A stretch of DNA of 64,000 bases from CBDCFT01 sp965216365 (GCA_965216365.1 CBDCFT010000078.1:62001-126000), one strand, 5' to 3'. Positions 45,106 through 54,378 are shown, counted from the stretch's first letter. The notes: generated by a model not told the origin, from the letters alone. Numbers and translations are program-made.

Positions 45106-45786
45106 ATGGCTAGATCTAGTCCAATGATGAAAATGTTTAAGCGCTCGCCGCTTAAGTACATGCAGGAACACATGCGTGTGGTGATGGATTGTGTTCGCGA
45201 AGTACCTCCTTTGTTCGACGCTTTGGTTAGCGGCGATAAGGATGGCTTTAGCACGGTTAAGGATAAGATATTCGAACATGAAGCCGCCGCCGACAAAATA
45301 AAGAACGAATTACGTGCTGGGTTACCGAAGAGCTTGTTTATGCCGGTGGACAGGCGCGATCTGCTGGAGATACTGCAAATGCAGGATTCCATCGCGGATA
45401 CTGCGCAGGATATCGCCGGTTTATTGATGGAGCGTCCGATGGATGTGCCGGAGACGTTAAAGGAACCATTGGTCAAACTTGTACGCCGTTGTGTGGACGT
45501 GTGCGAGCAATCCGCACAAATTATCGAAGAGTTGGATGAATTGCTGGCAATGGGATTTCGCGGACGTGAAGCAACCCAGGTGGAGGCGATGGTGGATGAA
45601 TTGAACCGGATCGAAGATGAGACGGATGAACTCGGTATCGATCTGACCCGCCGCTTGTTCGCGCAGGAAGACGATATGAACCCGGTGTCCGTGATCATGT
45701 GGTATCGCTTGATTCAATGGATTGGGGATTTGGCCGATTACGCCGAAAAAGTCGGTGATCGTCTGCGTCTTCTGACCGCCCGATAA
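45106..45786 (+). CDS. DUF47 / TIGR00153 PhoU-like protein, Pit partner
   Basis: A 226-residue all-helical protein of the DUF47 (PhoU_div) family, with LKYMQEHMRVVMDCVREVPP near the start and LADYAEKVGDRLRLLTAR at the end. Genes of this family lie next to pit-type phosphate transporters in many bacteria and are thought to regulate them; pit follows here after 83 bases. Distinct in sequence from the PhoU fusion at 38157. Confidence 0.9.
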   Translation: MARSSPMMKMFKRSPLKYMQEHMRVVMDCVREVPPLFDALVSGDKDGFSTVKDKIFEHEAAADKIKNELRAGLPKSLFMPVDRRDLLEILQMQDSIADTAQDIAGLLMERPMDVPETLKEPLVKLVRRCVDVCEQSAQIIEELDELLAMGFRGREATQVEAMVDELNRIEDETDELGIDLTRRLFAQEDDMNPVSVIMWYRLIQWIGDLADYAEKVGDRLRLLTAR

Positions 45787-45869
45787 GTCCTTATTCTTCA
45801 ACTACCAAACAAATAACAACGCAGTCGGTCATTCTGCTGCGCTAACAACTTAAAAAAAGAGGTCACAAA

Positions 45870-47135
45870 GTGGAAATCATCACCGTTTATGGCACTGCCT
45901 TTATCATCATGGCAATGATATTTGGCGTATACATGTGCTGGGGCATCGGTGCCAACGATGTCGCCAACGCAATGGGTACATCGGTTGGGTCCGGCGCAAT
46001 AACCGTCATGCAGGCGATCATCATCGCCGCTGTGTTCGAATTTGCCGGGGCCTTTTTAGCCGGTGGTCACGTCACCGCGACCATTCGCAAGGGCATCATC
46101 GATCCGACGCCTATTGCCAATAACCCGGAAATACTGGTGTACGGTATGCTGGCGGCGTTGTTGGCTGCAGCTATCTGGTTAATGGTAGCCTCGACTAAGG
46201 GCTGGCCTGTTTCGACAACACATTCCATCGTCGGCGCCATCGTCGGATTCACCATCGCGGGCATAGGTGTTGATGCGGTCGAGTGGGGCAAGATCAGTCA
46301 GATCGTTGCCAGTTGGGTGGTCTCGCCGGCACTGGGTGGCGTCATTGCTTTCTTATTGATGCTCAGTATCAGGCGGCTCATTCTGAACACCGACCAACCC
46401 TTCGCCAATGCCAAGAAATGGGGGCCGATTTATGTTTTTCTGGTCGGCTTTATCATCTCCCTGGTCACGATGTTTAAGGGATTGAAGCACCTGAAACTGG
46501 AAATGTCCGTCGGTATGAGTTTTATCAGCGCAGTAGTTATTGGAATCCTGGTGGCAGTAGTCGGTTGGACATTGATCAATCGGGTCAAGGTCGATGCCGG
46601 CGCTGACCGTGATTATCACTTCGCCAGTGTTGAGAAAGTGTTTACACCGATGATGCTGTTTACGGCTTGTGCCATGGCGTTCGCACACGGCTCCAACGAC
46701 GTTGCCAACGGCATCGGGCCATTGGCTGCCGTTGTCAGTATCGTACAATCCGGTGGCGAAGTGGCACAGAAGGCGGCCTTGCCATTGTGGGTACTGCTAC
46801 TCGGTGGTACCGGTATCGTGGTTGGGTTAGCGACCATGGGTTACCGTGTGATGAAAACCATCGGCACCAAAATTACCGAATTGACTCCAAGCCGTGGATA
46901 TTGCGCAACGCTAGCTGCGGCGACAACGGTGGTGTTGGCTTCACGCACAGGTTTACCGGTGTCCACTACGCATATTGCCGTTGGTGCGGTGATTGGAGTA
47001 GGGCTTGCACGTGGTGTCGGCGCCATCGATTTACGGGTCATCGGCGGAATCGTGATGTCGTGGATTATCACTTTGCCGGTTGGTGGAATATTGGCTGCGT
47101 TGTTCTTCTTTACATTGAAAGGCATATTTGGCTAA
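45870..47135 (+). CDS. pit: low-affinity inorganic phosphate transporter (Pit family)
   Basis: A 421-residue membrane protein starting at GTG 45870. Two PHO4 half-repeats are visible: CWGIGANDVANAMGTSVGSG near the N-terminus and AFAHGSNDVANGIGPLAAVV in the second half, plus WPVSTTHSIVGAIVG and LPVSTTHIAVGAVIG. Pit carries metal-phosphate by proton symport at moderate affinity, complementing the high-affinity Pst system encoded just upstream. Confidence 0.95.
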   Translation: MEIITVYGTAFIIMAMIFGVYMCWGIGANDVANAMGTSVGSGAITVMQAIIIAAVFEFAGAFLAGGHVTATIRKGIIDPTPIANNPEILVYGMLAALLAAAIWLMVASTKGWPVSTTHSIVGAIVGFTIAGIGVDAVEWGKISQIVASWVVSPALGGVIAFLLMLSIRRLILNTDQPFANAKKWGPIYVFLVGFIISLVTMFKGLKHLKLEMSVGMSFISAVVIGILVAVVGWTLINRVKVDAGADRDYHFASVEKVFTPMMLFTACAMAFAHGSNDVANGIGPLAAVVSIVQSGGEVAQKAALPLWVLLLGGTGIVVGLATMGYRVMKTIGTKITELTPSRGYCATLAAATTVVLASRTGLPVSTTHIAVGAVIGVGLARGVGAIDLRVIGGIVMSWIITLPVGGILAALFFFTLKGIFG

Positions 47136-47160
47136 AAACCGGCATCTGGATGATCGAATG

Positions 47161-47193
47161 TCGCCCGGTGATTTCTTCTGCGTCACCGGGCGA
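47161..47193 (+). terminator. hairpin after pit
   Basis: TCGCCCGGTGA (47161-47171) and TCACCGGGCGA (47183-47193) form a perfect 11-bp stem with an 11-base loop, 25 bases after the pit stop. There is no U-tract, so termination is not certain. Confidence 0.5.
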
Positions 47194-47237
47194 ATCGGTG
47201 AATCGGACCTTCGAAGCCGGGGACCAAGTCTGAAGTG

Positions 47238-47822
47238 ATGACCGGACTATCGCCTCCCGTGACGACGAACATCGAACACGAACACCCCGGGCAGCAGGCG
47301 GATGCGCAAACCGGCGGATCGTTCGGCGCAATGGATGCTCATCGAATCCGGCATAAATCGCAACTGGTTAAAATTGCCTGCGATATCGCAGCCGTTGCTC
47401 AACGCTACAAAAAAATCCACCACACCTTGTTCGGATTCTCGGTACGCAGAGTTTTGCACGCCCTGCAAACCAATAGACTGACCGACTATGAGACGCTGGA
47501 ACTCGAATTGGACTCGATAGTCGCGGAGACAAAATGCATTCAGCAGGCTATTGACAATATAGGTTTGTGCGACCTGCCAAAACACGCTAATACCATCATC
47601 GCAATGCATAACACGCTGGAAAAATATGCCGAAGCGGTATCCGACGTAACCTTACAACTTAATCGGATTTGCCGGAATTTGCGCTGCGAAAGTACGGTAG
47701 AGGCGGGATTCAAGGGCTATAGTGACAGTCAATTTCAGCATGAAAAAGCTGCATACGATGCGTGTGTACAGGAGTTCAGGCGCCGGGGTACGCAATTGAC
47801 GGAGTTGTTTGAAAAGTTTTAA
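47238..47822 (+). CDS. helical protein of unknown function
   Basis: About 194 residues, starting at ATG 47238 (or GTG 47235). The first 30 residues are polar and disordered-looking; the remainder is predicted helical with regular leucines (RRVLHALQTNRLTDYETLEL; IIAMHNTLEKYAEAVSDV). A few cysteines are scattered (LCDLPK; ICRNLRCES). I recognise no family. It lies between pit and the PPP phosphatase on the same strand, so a phosphate-related role is possible by context only. Confidence 0.62.
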   Translation: MTGLSPPVTTNIEHEHPGQQADAQTGGSFGAMDAHRIRHKSQLVKIACDIAAVAQRYKKIHHTLFGFSVRRVLHALQTNRLTDYETLELELDSIVAETKCIQQAIDNIGLCDLPKHANTIIAMHNTLEKYAEAVSDVTLQLNRICRNLRCESTVEAGFKGYSDSQFQHEKAAYDACVQEFRRRGTQLTELFEKF

Positions 47823-47896
47823 GCCGGGTTAACATTAGTTCCCCGGTATAATGCGGATTAATAGCTTGATTAGCGCAAGGCGGAGGATGACCGGGA

Positions 47897-49345
47897 TTGG
47901 CGATTGCTGAAAAAAGAACGTTTTTAAAGTCCATATTCGAATCGATGGGCAGGCCTGTCGATCAGGTGACGCCCAAACCGGGTGAGCGATTGCGTCTGTC
48001 CGGCAGGCGCCTGAGCATTCCGTTGCCATCACACCCGGTCGAATTAGAGCTGGGTAAAGAGCGACTTCATATCCAAAAAGAAATTCGCTGCGACGAGTCG
48101 TCTCCCGCGAATCGGCCGGATATTGTCATATTTAACCCCGATACGGATTGCGAGCAAATCAATTTCTCGTTGCGGCTACAACCGGATCAAAGTCTTCACA
48201 TAAGCCACGATCAGCCCTATCAGGCGAACCTGTTTCGCACCCCACGAGAAGCTTTCCGACGCAACTTCCATCTCGACTATGAAGGGGAACGTCTGGTTTT
48301 CCGCGATACTGTTTCCGAACTCGGTACTTACATCACCTTGCTCGAACGAACGGGTGAGCCGTCGACGATTGCCGCGCAACGCAGAAACGTCATCGATCAA
48401 ATCATCGCCATGTACGGTGGCCCGCTGGAGACAATGGATCCGGATAAGGCCTTGTCGACCATCCAACAGGTTAACGACTTACTGCGGGACGATGCGTATC
48501 GTGCAAAGGATTCAAGCGGGGTTGCCGGTGGACTACTGGAACTCCCGCACCACCTTACCCCTGTGGTCATAGGCGATATACACGGGAACATGGACAATTT
48601 GTTGAAGATCCTGAGTGAAAACGCGTTCATGCGGGCATTGGAGAACGAAACCGCTGTGCTGGTTTTCCTTGGTGATCTGGTTCATCCGGATAGCGAACCC
48701 TATGACGATATGGATGCCTCGGTCTTGATGATGGACTTTCTGTTCACATTGAAATTGCGTTACCCGCGCAGTGTTTTTTTCTTGCGCGGAAACCATGACA
48801 GTTTTTCAACCGAAGTGACTAAAAATCTTGTGCCTCAGGCCATGTTATGGCGCAAAAAGTTGGAACAGACGCGCGGAACTGAATACTGTGATCAAATGCT
48901 CCAGTTTTACGATCTCAGCCCGGCGGTGGCGTTGTCCTCAGACTTTGTCGCCTGTCACGCCGGTCCACCGTTGAATAAAGTAGACCCGGAAAAGCTGATA
49001 AACATCCGCAGTTTTCCAGCCCTGTTGCATGAACTAATGTGGAATCGTATCCGTCGGCCCGGTTATCCATCAGGATATACGGCAAAAGATATTCGCCGCT
49101 TTCGTAAATCGCTTAATCTGGACAAAGAAATCCCACTGCTGGCAGGTCATACGCCTTTTTCCAGGACGGGTACTTTGTGGTGTGATGTGGCGGGCATTCC
49201 GGACCACCATATCTTTTATTCCGCGAATCATGACCAGCTCGCAATATTCATAAGAGTCAACGGACAGATGGTGCCGCTAGTTTACTCGGCCGAACCACTT
49301 CTGGAATGGGCCAACAACCGGGCAAAAAACATTGCGCCCAATTAA
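47897..49345 (+). CDS. PPP-family phosphatase with N-terminal FHA-like region
   Basis: A 482-residue protein. From about residue 220 the metallophosphoesterase motifs occur in order: GDIHGN, GDLVHPD, GNHDS, CHAGPP and GHTPFS, the set of serine/threonine phosphatases or Ap4A-hydrolase-like enzymes. The N-terminal half is beta-rich, and FHLDYEGERLVFRDTVSELGTYI resembles the end of an FHA phosphothreonine-binding domain. The substrate is unknown. The start is TTG 47897 after GGAGG at 47882, which is a weak point. It ends four bases inside the stop of the convergent P-loop gene. Confidence 0.78.
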   Translation: MAIAEKRTFLKSIFESMGRPVDQVTPKPGERLRLSGRRLSIPLPSHPVELELGKERLHIQKEIRCDESSPANRPDIVIFNPDTDCEQINFSLRLQPDQSLHISHDQPYQANLFRTPREAFRRNFHLDYEGERLVFRDTVSELGTYITLLERTGEPSTIAAQRRNVIDQIIAMYGGPLETMDPDKALSTIQQVNDLLRDDAYRAKDSSGVAGGLLELPHHLTPVVIGDIHGNMDNLLKILSENAFMRALENETAVLVFLGDLVHPDSEPYDDMDASVLMMDFLFTLKLRYPRSVFFLRGNHDSFSTEVTKNLVPQAMLWRKKLEQTRGTEYCDQMLQFYDLSPAVALSSDFVACHAGPPLNKVDPEKLINIRSFPALLHELMWNRIRRPGYPSGYTAKDIRRFRKSLNLDKEIPLLAGHTPFSRTGTLWCDVAGIPDHHIFYSANHDQLAIFIRVNGQMVPLVYSAEPLLEWANNRAKNIAPN

Positions 49346-49974
49346 CGCCCGGTTGTACAAGCGCAAGCAACGACAATAGTTTTTGGGTTGCCGTTGAATT
49401 CGTCTCTTACATGGACCAGCATCCCATTGTCGTGAAAAAAAAGCGCGAGCCGCTCATATACGTCTATTTCCCGTTTTATCCGAACCAATGAGCGTTCTGC
49501 ATCCTTTGGGTGCGTTCCGAGTCTGGCCCTCTTCTGAGAAATTGCGTATATCTGTTCCGCTGGTGGTAACTGAAAATCAAAAGCATATCGATTGCGCCAG
49601 TCGGTGCTAAAAATCCCGCCTTTCTCCGGCGGTAGTTGAATTCGCGAAAATTCAATGTCGGCGGGAGACTGCAACCACTCCTTGTCAAATACCGCGTGAC
49701 TTTCTTCGAAGCCGACGAAAGGAAAACCAAAATGGATTTCCCGCGGCCGGAAGGCAAAGACTCTGTTTTGCCACCACTTTTTTTGCGCCAGATCGATGTA
49801 TCCTTCTTCCGGCCAGCCACCCAGCTTTTTAATCATCGTGGTTTTACCGCTACACGGCGGACCGGTCACCACGATCTGCCGAAAACCCACATTACGCGGC
49901 ATGATGACGCCTTTAATTGATTGTGTATCGATGACATCGACCAACGAAAAATGTGTTCGTTTCGACGTGCTCAT
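49342..49974 (-). CDS. P-loop NTPase/kinase-like protein of unknown function
   Basis: A 210-residue protein with Walker A GPPCSGKTTMIKKLGGWPEE near residue 38 and SRIQLPPEKGGIFSTDWRNR in the middle. It resembles small nucleotide kinase-like AAA proteins but lacks a clear lid or named family motif. Convergent with the PPP phosphatase (overlap of four bases) and divergent from the 2-phosphoglycerate kinase, so it may belong to the same phosphate-metabolism set. Confidence 0.65.
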   Translation of the reverse strand: MSTSKRTHFSLVDVIDTQSIKGVIMPRNVGFRQIVVTGPPCSGKTTMIKKLGGWPEEGYIDLAQKKWWQNRVFAFRPREIHFGFPFVGFEESHAVFDKEWLQSPADIEFSRIQLPPEKGGIFSTDWRNRYAFDFQLPPAEQIYAISQKRARLGTHPKDAERSLVRIKREIDVYERLALFFHDNGMLVHVRDEFNGNPKTIVVACACTTGR

Positions 49975-50446
49975 GTATGTGCGGTTGAATTATCGATGAT
50001 GTAAATATATTCGATCTTTACTGCCGTATATCAATACTACAGAACTACAGAAAACCCGGATACAAACTCACTGCGACTGGAATGTTACAATCATCACCGA
50101 GCTGCAATTGTAATGCAAAAATGACAACACGGCTCTATGTATTTTTATCGAACGATAGTCCGTTATTGTTAACTCGAGGTCACCATTGTTCGAGTAGATA
50201 TTGACTATTTTAACAGTTGTTGTAATGAGGCTATGTTACGATTTCATTGACTTGATGATTTACCAAGTCGATTAGAAGGTGTTTTAATACAATTGTAATA
50301 ATTGAAACCGTATTAACGTTACGTTCCTGAGTTTTATCAATACAACTTAAACAGTACCGGTTTAATAATTGATTGTTGATGTTGTTCATACCTCGAACGG
50401 AGTCGTTTGTGACGGGAGGGTTTCTGTCAAATAGAGTTACCGGATT
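49975..50446 (+). promoter_or_regulatory. divergent regulatory gap with pstS-like motif
   Basis: 472 bases without a gene, AT-rich. ATTGTAATAATTG (50292-50304) is identical to the motif before pstS. Related pieces AATTGTAATGCAAAAATGAC (50106-50125) and TTGTAATGAGGCTATGTTAC (50219-50238) occur nearer the P-loop gene and loosely resemble tandem Pho-box halves. TTGTTAACTCGAGG and similar AT-rich stretches could hold promoters in both directions. GACGGGAGGG at 50411-50420 may be part of the kinase leader. Confidence 0.45.
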
Positions 50447-51646
50447 ATGGCCAAAACAGTAGTACTCAAACCTTCGGACAAAACGGGCATACCTTTTTTG
50501 CGAGGCATCCTAGCACGTTCGCTGCAAAACGCAGGAGTGCCTTTTAATGATGCCTACCGCTTGGCGTCGGAAGTACGGCGGGAATTGGATGATACAGAGG
50601 AAATTACCACGACCAATTTGCGCACGATGGTGGTAGAGCGTCTTCGGAAGTTATCGTACAAGGATGAGGCGGAACTTTATCAAACCAATGTCAAGGTGCC
50701 GGCGCCGATCATGGTGCGCAGTTCCAGAGGCGAAACCCTGGCATTTTCGCGTGGCAAAAAGCAGAAACGCCTGGAATCCTGTGGTCTGTCAGCCGAAGAA
50801 GCCTCGTACATCACCACGCTCATTTATGAGCGTCTTTTGCAAACAGACAGGACGGAAATTCCGTCCTACCGTCTTGCGGAAATGACTTATGAATGTATTC
50901 AACAGGAAATCGGTAAGGATGTTGCACATCGCTATCTGGTTTGGCTGGAATTTTTTGAAAGTGGTCGTCCGCTGCTGTTGTTAATCGGTGGAACGGCAGC
51001 GTCCGGTAAAAGCACCATCGCGACCGAGATAGCCAACCGGCTGGAAATAGTTCGCACTCAGTCGACAGATATGCTGCGCCAGGTGATGCGAATGATGATA
51101 CCCGAGCGTTTGCTCCCGGTTCTGCACACGTCGTCCTTTAATGCATGGAAATCGTTAGCCGCAGTGGGGCGTGATCGCATCGGCAGGGATAAACTGGTCA
51201 TCGAAGGTTTTCTACAACAGGCGAATTTGATTGAGGTCGCATGCCAGGCCGTGATAGAACGTGCCGTCCGGGAACGCGCGTCCCTGGTACTCGAGGGAGT
51301 GCACGTATTGCCGTCGTTAAGGAAAAAAATCCCCGCGGACACCGATGCGCTAGTGGTGCCGATAATGCTTGGCGTATTGAAACGAAACCATCTCATACGT
51401 CATATCCAGGGGCGCGGCACGAGCACACCACAACGCCGCAGTGAGCGTTATATGGAAAACTTTGAAGACATCTGGCAGGTGCAAACGCATATTCTTTCCG
51501 AGGCTGATCGCAGCGGTACTTCCATTGTCGTCAACCGGGATAAAGAAACGACCATACGCGAATTGCTGAGAGTTGTTGCGGACCGTCTTGCGCAAAACTT
51601 CGATGGTTCAGCCGTTGATGTTTTCAAACAAATCGGTTCGCAATGA
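50447..51646 (+). CDS. 2-phosphoglycerate kinase with ATP-cone domain (archaeal type)
   Basis: A 399-residue protein. Residues 1-90 form an ATP-cone-like domain (FLRGILARSLQNAGVPFNDAY), as in archaeal 2-phosphoglycerate kinases. A P-loop kinase follows with Walker A GGTAASGKSTIATEIANRL, then STDMLRQVMRMMIPERLLPV and HTSSFNAWKSL. The family phosphorylates 2-phosphoglycerate to 2,3-bisphosphoglycerate, in thermophilic methanogens the precursor of cyclic 2,3-diphosphoglycerate. No cyclic-diphosphoglycerate synthetase is seen here. A phosphoglycerate mutase that shares its substrate follows after 57 bases. Confidence 0.82.
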   Translation: MAKTVVLKPSDKTGIPFLRGILARSLQNAGVPFNDAYRLASEVRRELDDTEEITTTNLRTMVVERLRKLSYKDEAELYQTNVKVPAPIMVRSSRGETLAFSRGKKQKRLESCGLSAEEASYITTLIYERLLQTDRTEIPSYRLAEMTYECIQQEIGKDVAHRYLVWLEFFESGRPLLLLIGGTAASGKSTIATEIANRLEIVRTQSTDMLRQVMRMMIPERLLPVLHTSSFNAWKSLAAVGRDRIGRDKLVIEGFLQQANLIEVACQAVIERAVRERASLVLEGVHVLPSLRKKIPADTDALVVPIMLGVLKRNHLIRHIQGRGTSTPQRRSERYMENFEDIWQVQTHILSEADRSGTSIVVNRDKETTIRELLRVVADRLAQNFDGSAVDVFKQIGSQ

Positions 51647-51703
51647 GTCGCTTTAAATCACCGCTAGCGCGCGGAGTATAGTTAACTCATAGGGGAGTAG
51701 TTG

Positions 51704-52984
51704 ATGTTACAACATCGTAAAGGCGTAATAATCATTATCGATGGGCTGGGTGACCGTCCGATAGAAGCTTTGGACGGACGCACGCCACTCGAAGCGGCCG
51801 AAACACAGGCATTGGATCAACTCGTGACCGGCGGAATTTGTGGACTGGTCGATCCTTTTACGCCTGGTATACCGGTAAGTACCCACACGGGCACCAGTCT
51901 GCTCATGGGCTTGGCGCCCAAAGACGTTTACAAGCTGGCTCGCGGACCTGTTGAGGCGATCGGTATCGATCTGCCGATACAACCCGGCGATGTCACCATG
52001 CGCTGTAATTTTGCAACACTCGAGCGCACCAATGGCTGGTTCAAGGTGCTAGACCGCCGCGCCGGCAGGATTTCTGAAAATACAGAAGAACTGGCCGAAG
52101 GCTTACACAACATCGGGCTTGATCACGGTATCAGTGCCAGTCTGCACCCCGCCAGTCATCATCGAGCGGTATTGCGCTTGTCCGGGAATCACCTGTCTGC
52201 CGCAATAACCGACACAGACCCCGGCGATGCTTCGACTCCCGGCTCCGATATACGGTCTTGTTACGCTACAAACACTGACGATGCCGCAGCGAAAACCGCT
52301 AACGCGGTCAACCAGGCCATCGGTAAAATTTTCAAGTTTCTCAATGATCACCCGGTAAACGAAAAACGACGGGCGCAGGGGATGCCGCCGGCTACCGGTA
52401 TAGTTACCCGCGGTGCCGGCATGTTGGGCGAAGTGCACAATATGTTGCAGCGTCTGTCCTTAAACGTTGCCGTGGTTGCAAGCGAGCGCACCGTACTCGG
52501 CTTATGCAAATTGTTTCATTTCAAACCCGTCACCGATCCTCGGTTTACCGCCATGCCCGATACCGATGTTACTGCCAAGGTGAATGCGGTGAACGCCGCG
52601 CTTGAAAGCAACGATCTCGTCTATTTGCATATCAAGGGTACAGACGTTTTCGGACATGACCGTGATCCACTGGGAAAAAAAGATATGATCGAACGCATCG
52701 ATCAGGCTATCGTCCCGTTGCTTGGGCACGATCTAGTCATTGGCGTATCGGCCGATCACTCCACGGATTCGACCCTGGGTCGCCACAGTGGTGATCCTGT
52801 GCCATCGCTGATCTATTCGACACATGGACGCAGGGATGATTGTAAAAGCTTCGGTGAGTCACAATGCATGCACGGAGGTATGGGGCGAATTGGCGCTAAC
52901 GGATTCCTGCTGAGCATATTGGATCACATGGGTTGCTTGAATAATTACACGCCGGCGGACAGTTTGTTTGTGCGCCGCGGGTAA
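51704..52984 (+). CDS. apgM: 2,3-bisphosphoglycerate-independent phosphoglycerate mutase, archaeal type (ApgM)
   Basis: About 426 residues of the alkaline-phosphatase superfamily. The N-terminal metal site is IIIDGLGDRPIEAL, the substrate region GIPVSTHTGTSLLMGLAP and the second metal cluster SADHSTDSTLGRHSGDPVP, followed by GGMGRIGANGFLL. This is the ApgM pattern, not the GpmI (bacterial iPGM) one. It interconverts 2- and 3-phosphoglycerate. ATG 51704 lies after GGGGAG; a TTG one codon earlier is possible. Confidence 0.87.
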   Translation: MLQHRKGVIIIIDGLGDRPIEALDGRTPLEAAETQALDQLVTGGICGLVDPFTPGIPVSTHTGTSLLMGLAPKDVYKLARGPVEAIGIDLPIQPGDVTMRCNFATLERTNGWFKVLDRRAGRISENTEELAEGLHNIGLDHGISASLHPASHHRAVLRLSGNHLSAAITDTDPGDASTPGSDIRSCYATNTDDAAAKTANAVNQAIGKIFKFLNDHPVNEKRRAQGMPPATGIVTRGAGMLGEVHNMLQRLSLNVAVVASERTVLGLCKLFHFKPVTDPRFTAMPDTDVTAKVNAVNAALESNDLVYLHIKGTDVFGHDRDPLGKKDMIERIDQAIVPLLGHDLVIGVSADHSTDSTLGRHSGDPVPSLIYSTHGRRDDCKSFGESQCMHGGMGRIGANGFLLSILDHMGCLNNYTPADSLFVRRG

Positions 52985-53018
52985 CTTGCAACCATCCGAA
53001 CGGACCGATTCAACACTT

Positions 53019-53843
53019 ATGGGTAAGAACAAAAAGCGTAACGGGAAGACCACTATGGCGAGCCGTGCTGACCGGCACGATCTTTACCAGCGCTCAGTGC
53101 AATGCGTTGAGGCCGAGGTCGATATGATCGACGATACCTTTCGCAGGATTCGCAAACGCCGCGCCAGGGTGTTGCGGGAAGATTTTTGCGGTACGGCCAA
53201 CACGGCGTGCGAATGGGTACGCAGACGCAAAACCAACCGGGCCATTGGTGTCGATCTGGATGGCGAAGTATTGGCCTGGGGTAAAAAACACAACATTGGG
53301 AAACTAAAAAAACCAGCCACGAAACGAATTCAATTGCTTCAGGCGGATGTTTTAAACATCCGCACCGAACCGGTCGATGTCGTTCTAGCGATGAACTTCA
53401 GTTATCAATTGTTCAAACAACGCAAACAGTTAAAGCAGTATCTTAAACAAGTGCGTGAGGCACTGGTTGACGACGGCATATTATTCATGGACGCCTATGG
53501 TGGCCACGAATCCTACTGTGAGACAAAAGAGCGTACCAAACATAAGAAATTCACCTATATCTGGGATCAGGCCGAATTCAATCCTATTAACCATGAGATG
53601 ACCTGCTACATTCATTTCTCGTTTCCGGACGGATCGAAGATGAAACGCGCGTTTTCTTACAATTGGCGTATGTATACGCTGCCTGAACTGCGTGATTTGC
53701 TGGCCGAGGTCGGTTATTCCAAAGTCACCGTATACTGGGAACAGACCGACGAAGATACCGGTGAGGGAAATGGTGTTTATAAACCGGCAAAGCAGGGAGA
53801 ACCGGATCCGAGCTGGATCTGTTATATCGCAGCGGAAAAATAA
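53019..53843 (+). CDS. class I SAM-dependent methyltransferase
   Basis: About 274 residues; motif I is VLREDFCGTANTACEWV followed by AIGVDLDGEVLAWG, with ADVLNIRTEPVDVVLAMNFS as motifs II-III. A basic N-terminus (GKNKKRNGKTTMASRADRHD) precedes the core. The substrate is unknown. ATG 53019 is chosen over a longer frame starting inside apgM at 52968. It is probably cotranscribed with apgM (34-base gap). Confidence 0.8.
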   Translation: MGKNKKRNGKTTMASRADRHDLYQRSVQCVEAEVDMIDDTFRRIRKRRARVLREDFCGTANTACEWVRRRKTNRAIGVDLDGEVLAWGKKHNIGKLKKPATKRIQLLQADVLNIRTEPVDVVLAMNFSYQLFKQRKQLKQYLKQVREALVDDGILFMDAYGGHESYCETKERTKHKKFTYIWDQAEFNPINHEMTCYIHFSFPDGSKMKRAFSYNWRMYTLPELRDLLAEVGYSKVTVYWEQTDEDTGEGNGVYKPAKQGEPDPSWICYIAAEK

Positions 53844-53898
53844 AGTTTGGAAAAGGTTTTTATGACAGGCAATCCCGAGATTTCATGGTCCAAATCCG

Positions 53899-54378
53899 AT
53901 GCCTGAAGAAATAGAACGTAAATTTCTTGTTGATATTAACAAGCTTACTCTGCCGGAGAAGGGCGAGGAAATAAAACAAGGGTACATACCTGTTTCAAGC
54001 GAAACCCAAACAGTCGTTCGCGTGCGCATCAAACAACCGAATGCGTACTTAACAATAAAGGGAGGAAACAAAGGAGCGGTTAGAGCTGAGTACGAATACC
54101 CGATCCCACTTTCAGATGCGGAAGAAATATTGACTCAGCTATGCCAAAAACCACTTATCGAAAAGACACGCTATAAAATTCAAGTAGACGCTCATGTCTG
54201 GGATATTGATATTTTTTTTGGTGATAATGCGGGTCTTACTATTGCTGAAATCGAACTAAGCCATGAACAAGAAAAATTTGTCCTTCCTGCTTGGGCGCTT
54301 GAGGAAGTGACATACGATAAACGATATTACAATTCAAATTTAATACTCAACCCGTTTAAAGACTGGGGTGACTCGTAG
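53899..54378 (+). CDS. CYTH-domain protein (triphosphate tunnel metalloenzyme)
   Basis: A 159-residue single-domain protein with the signature EIERKFLVD at the start, VVRVRIKQPNAYLTIKGG, EYEYPIPLSDAEEIL and a late acidic strand LTIAEIELSHEQE. Short bacterial CYTH proteins are mostly inorganic tripolyphosphatases using Mg or Mn. A polyphosphate role would fit the phosphate setting. It is a bit AT-richer than its neighbours. Confidence 0.87.
   Translation: MPEEIERKFLVDINKLTLPEKGEEIKQGYIPVSSETQTVVRVRIKQPNAYLTIKGGNKGAVRAEYEYPIPLSDAEEILTQLCQKPLIEKTRYKIQVDAHVWDIDIFFGDNAGLTIAEIELSHEQEKFVLPAWALEEVTYDKRYYNSNLILNPFKDWGDS

Noticed and set aside
52968..53018. Methyltransferase start inside apgM
   Set aside because: The extra residues have no family support; ATG 53019 is cleaner.
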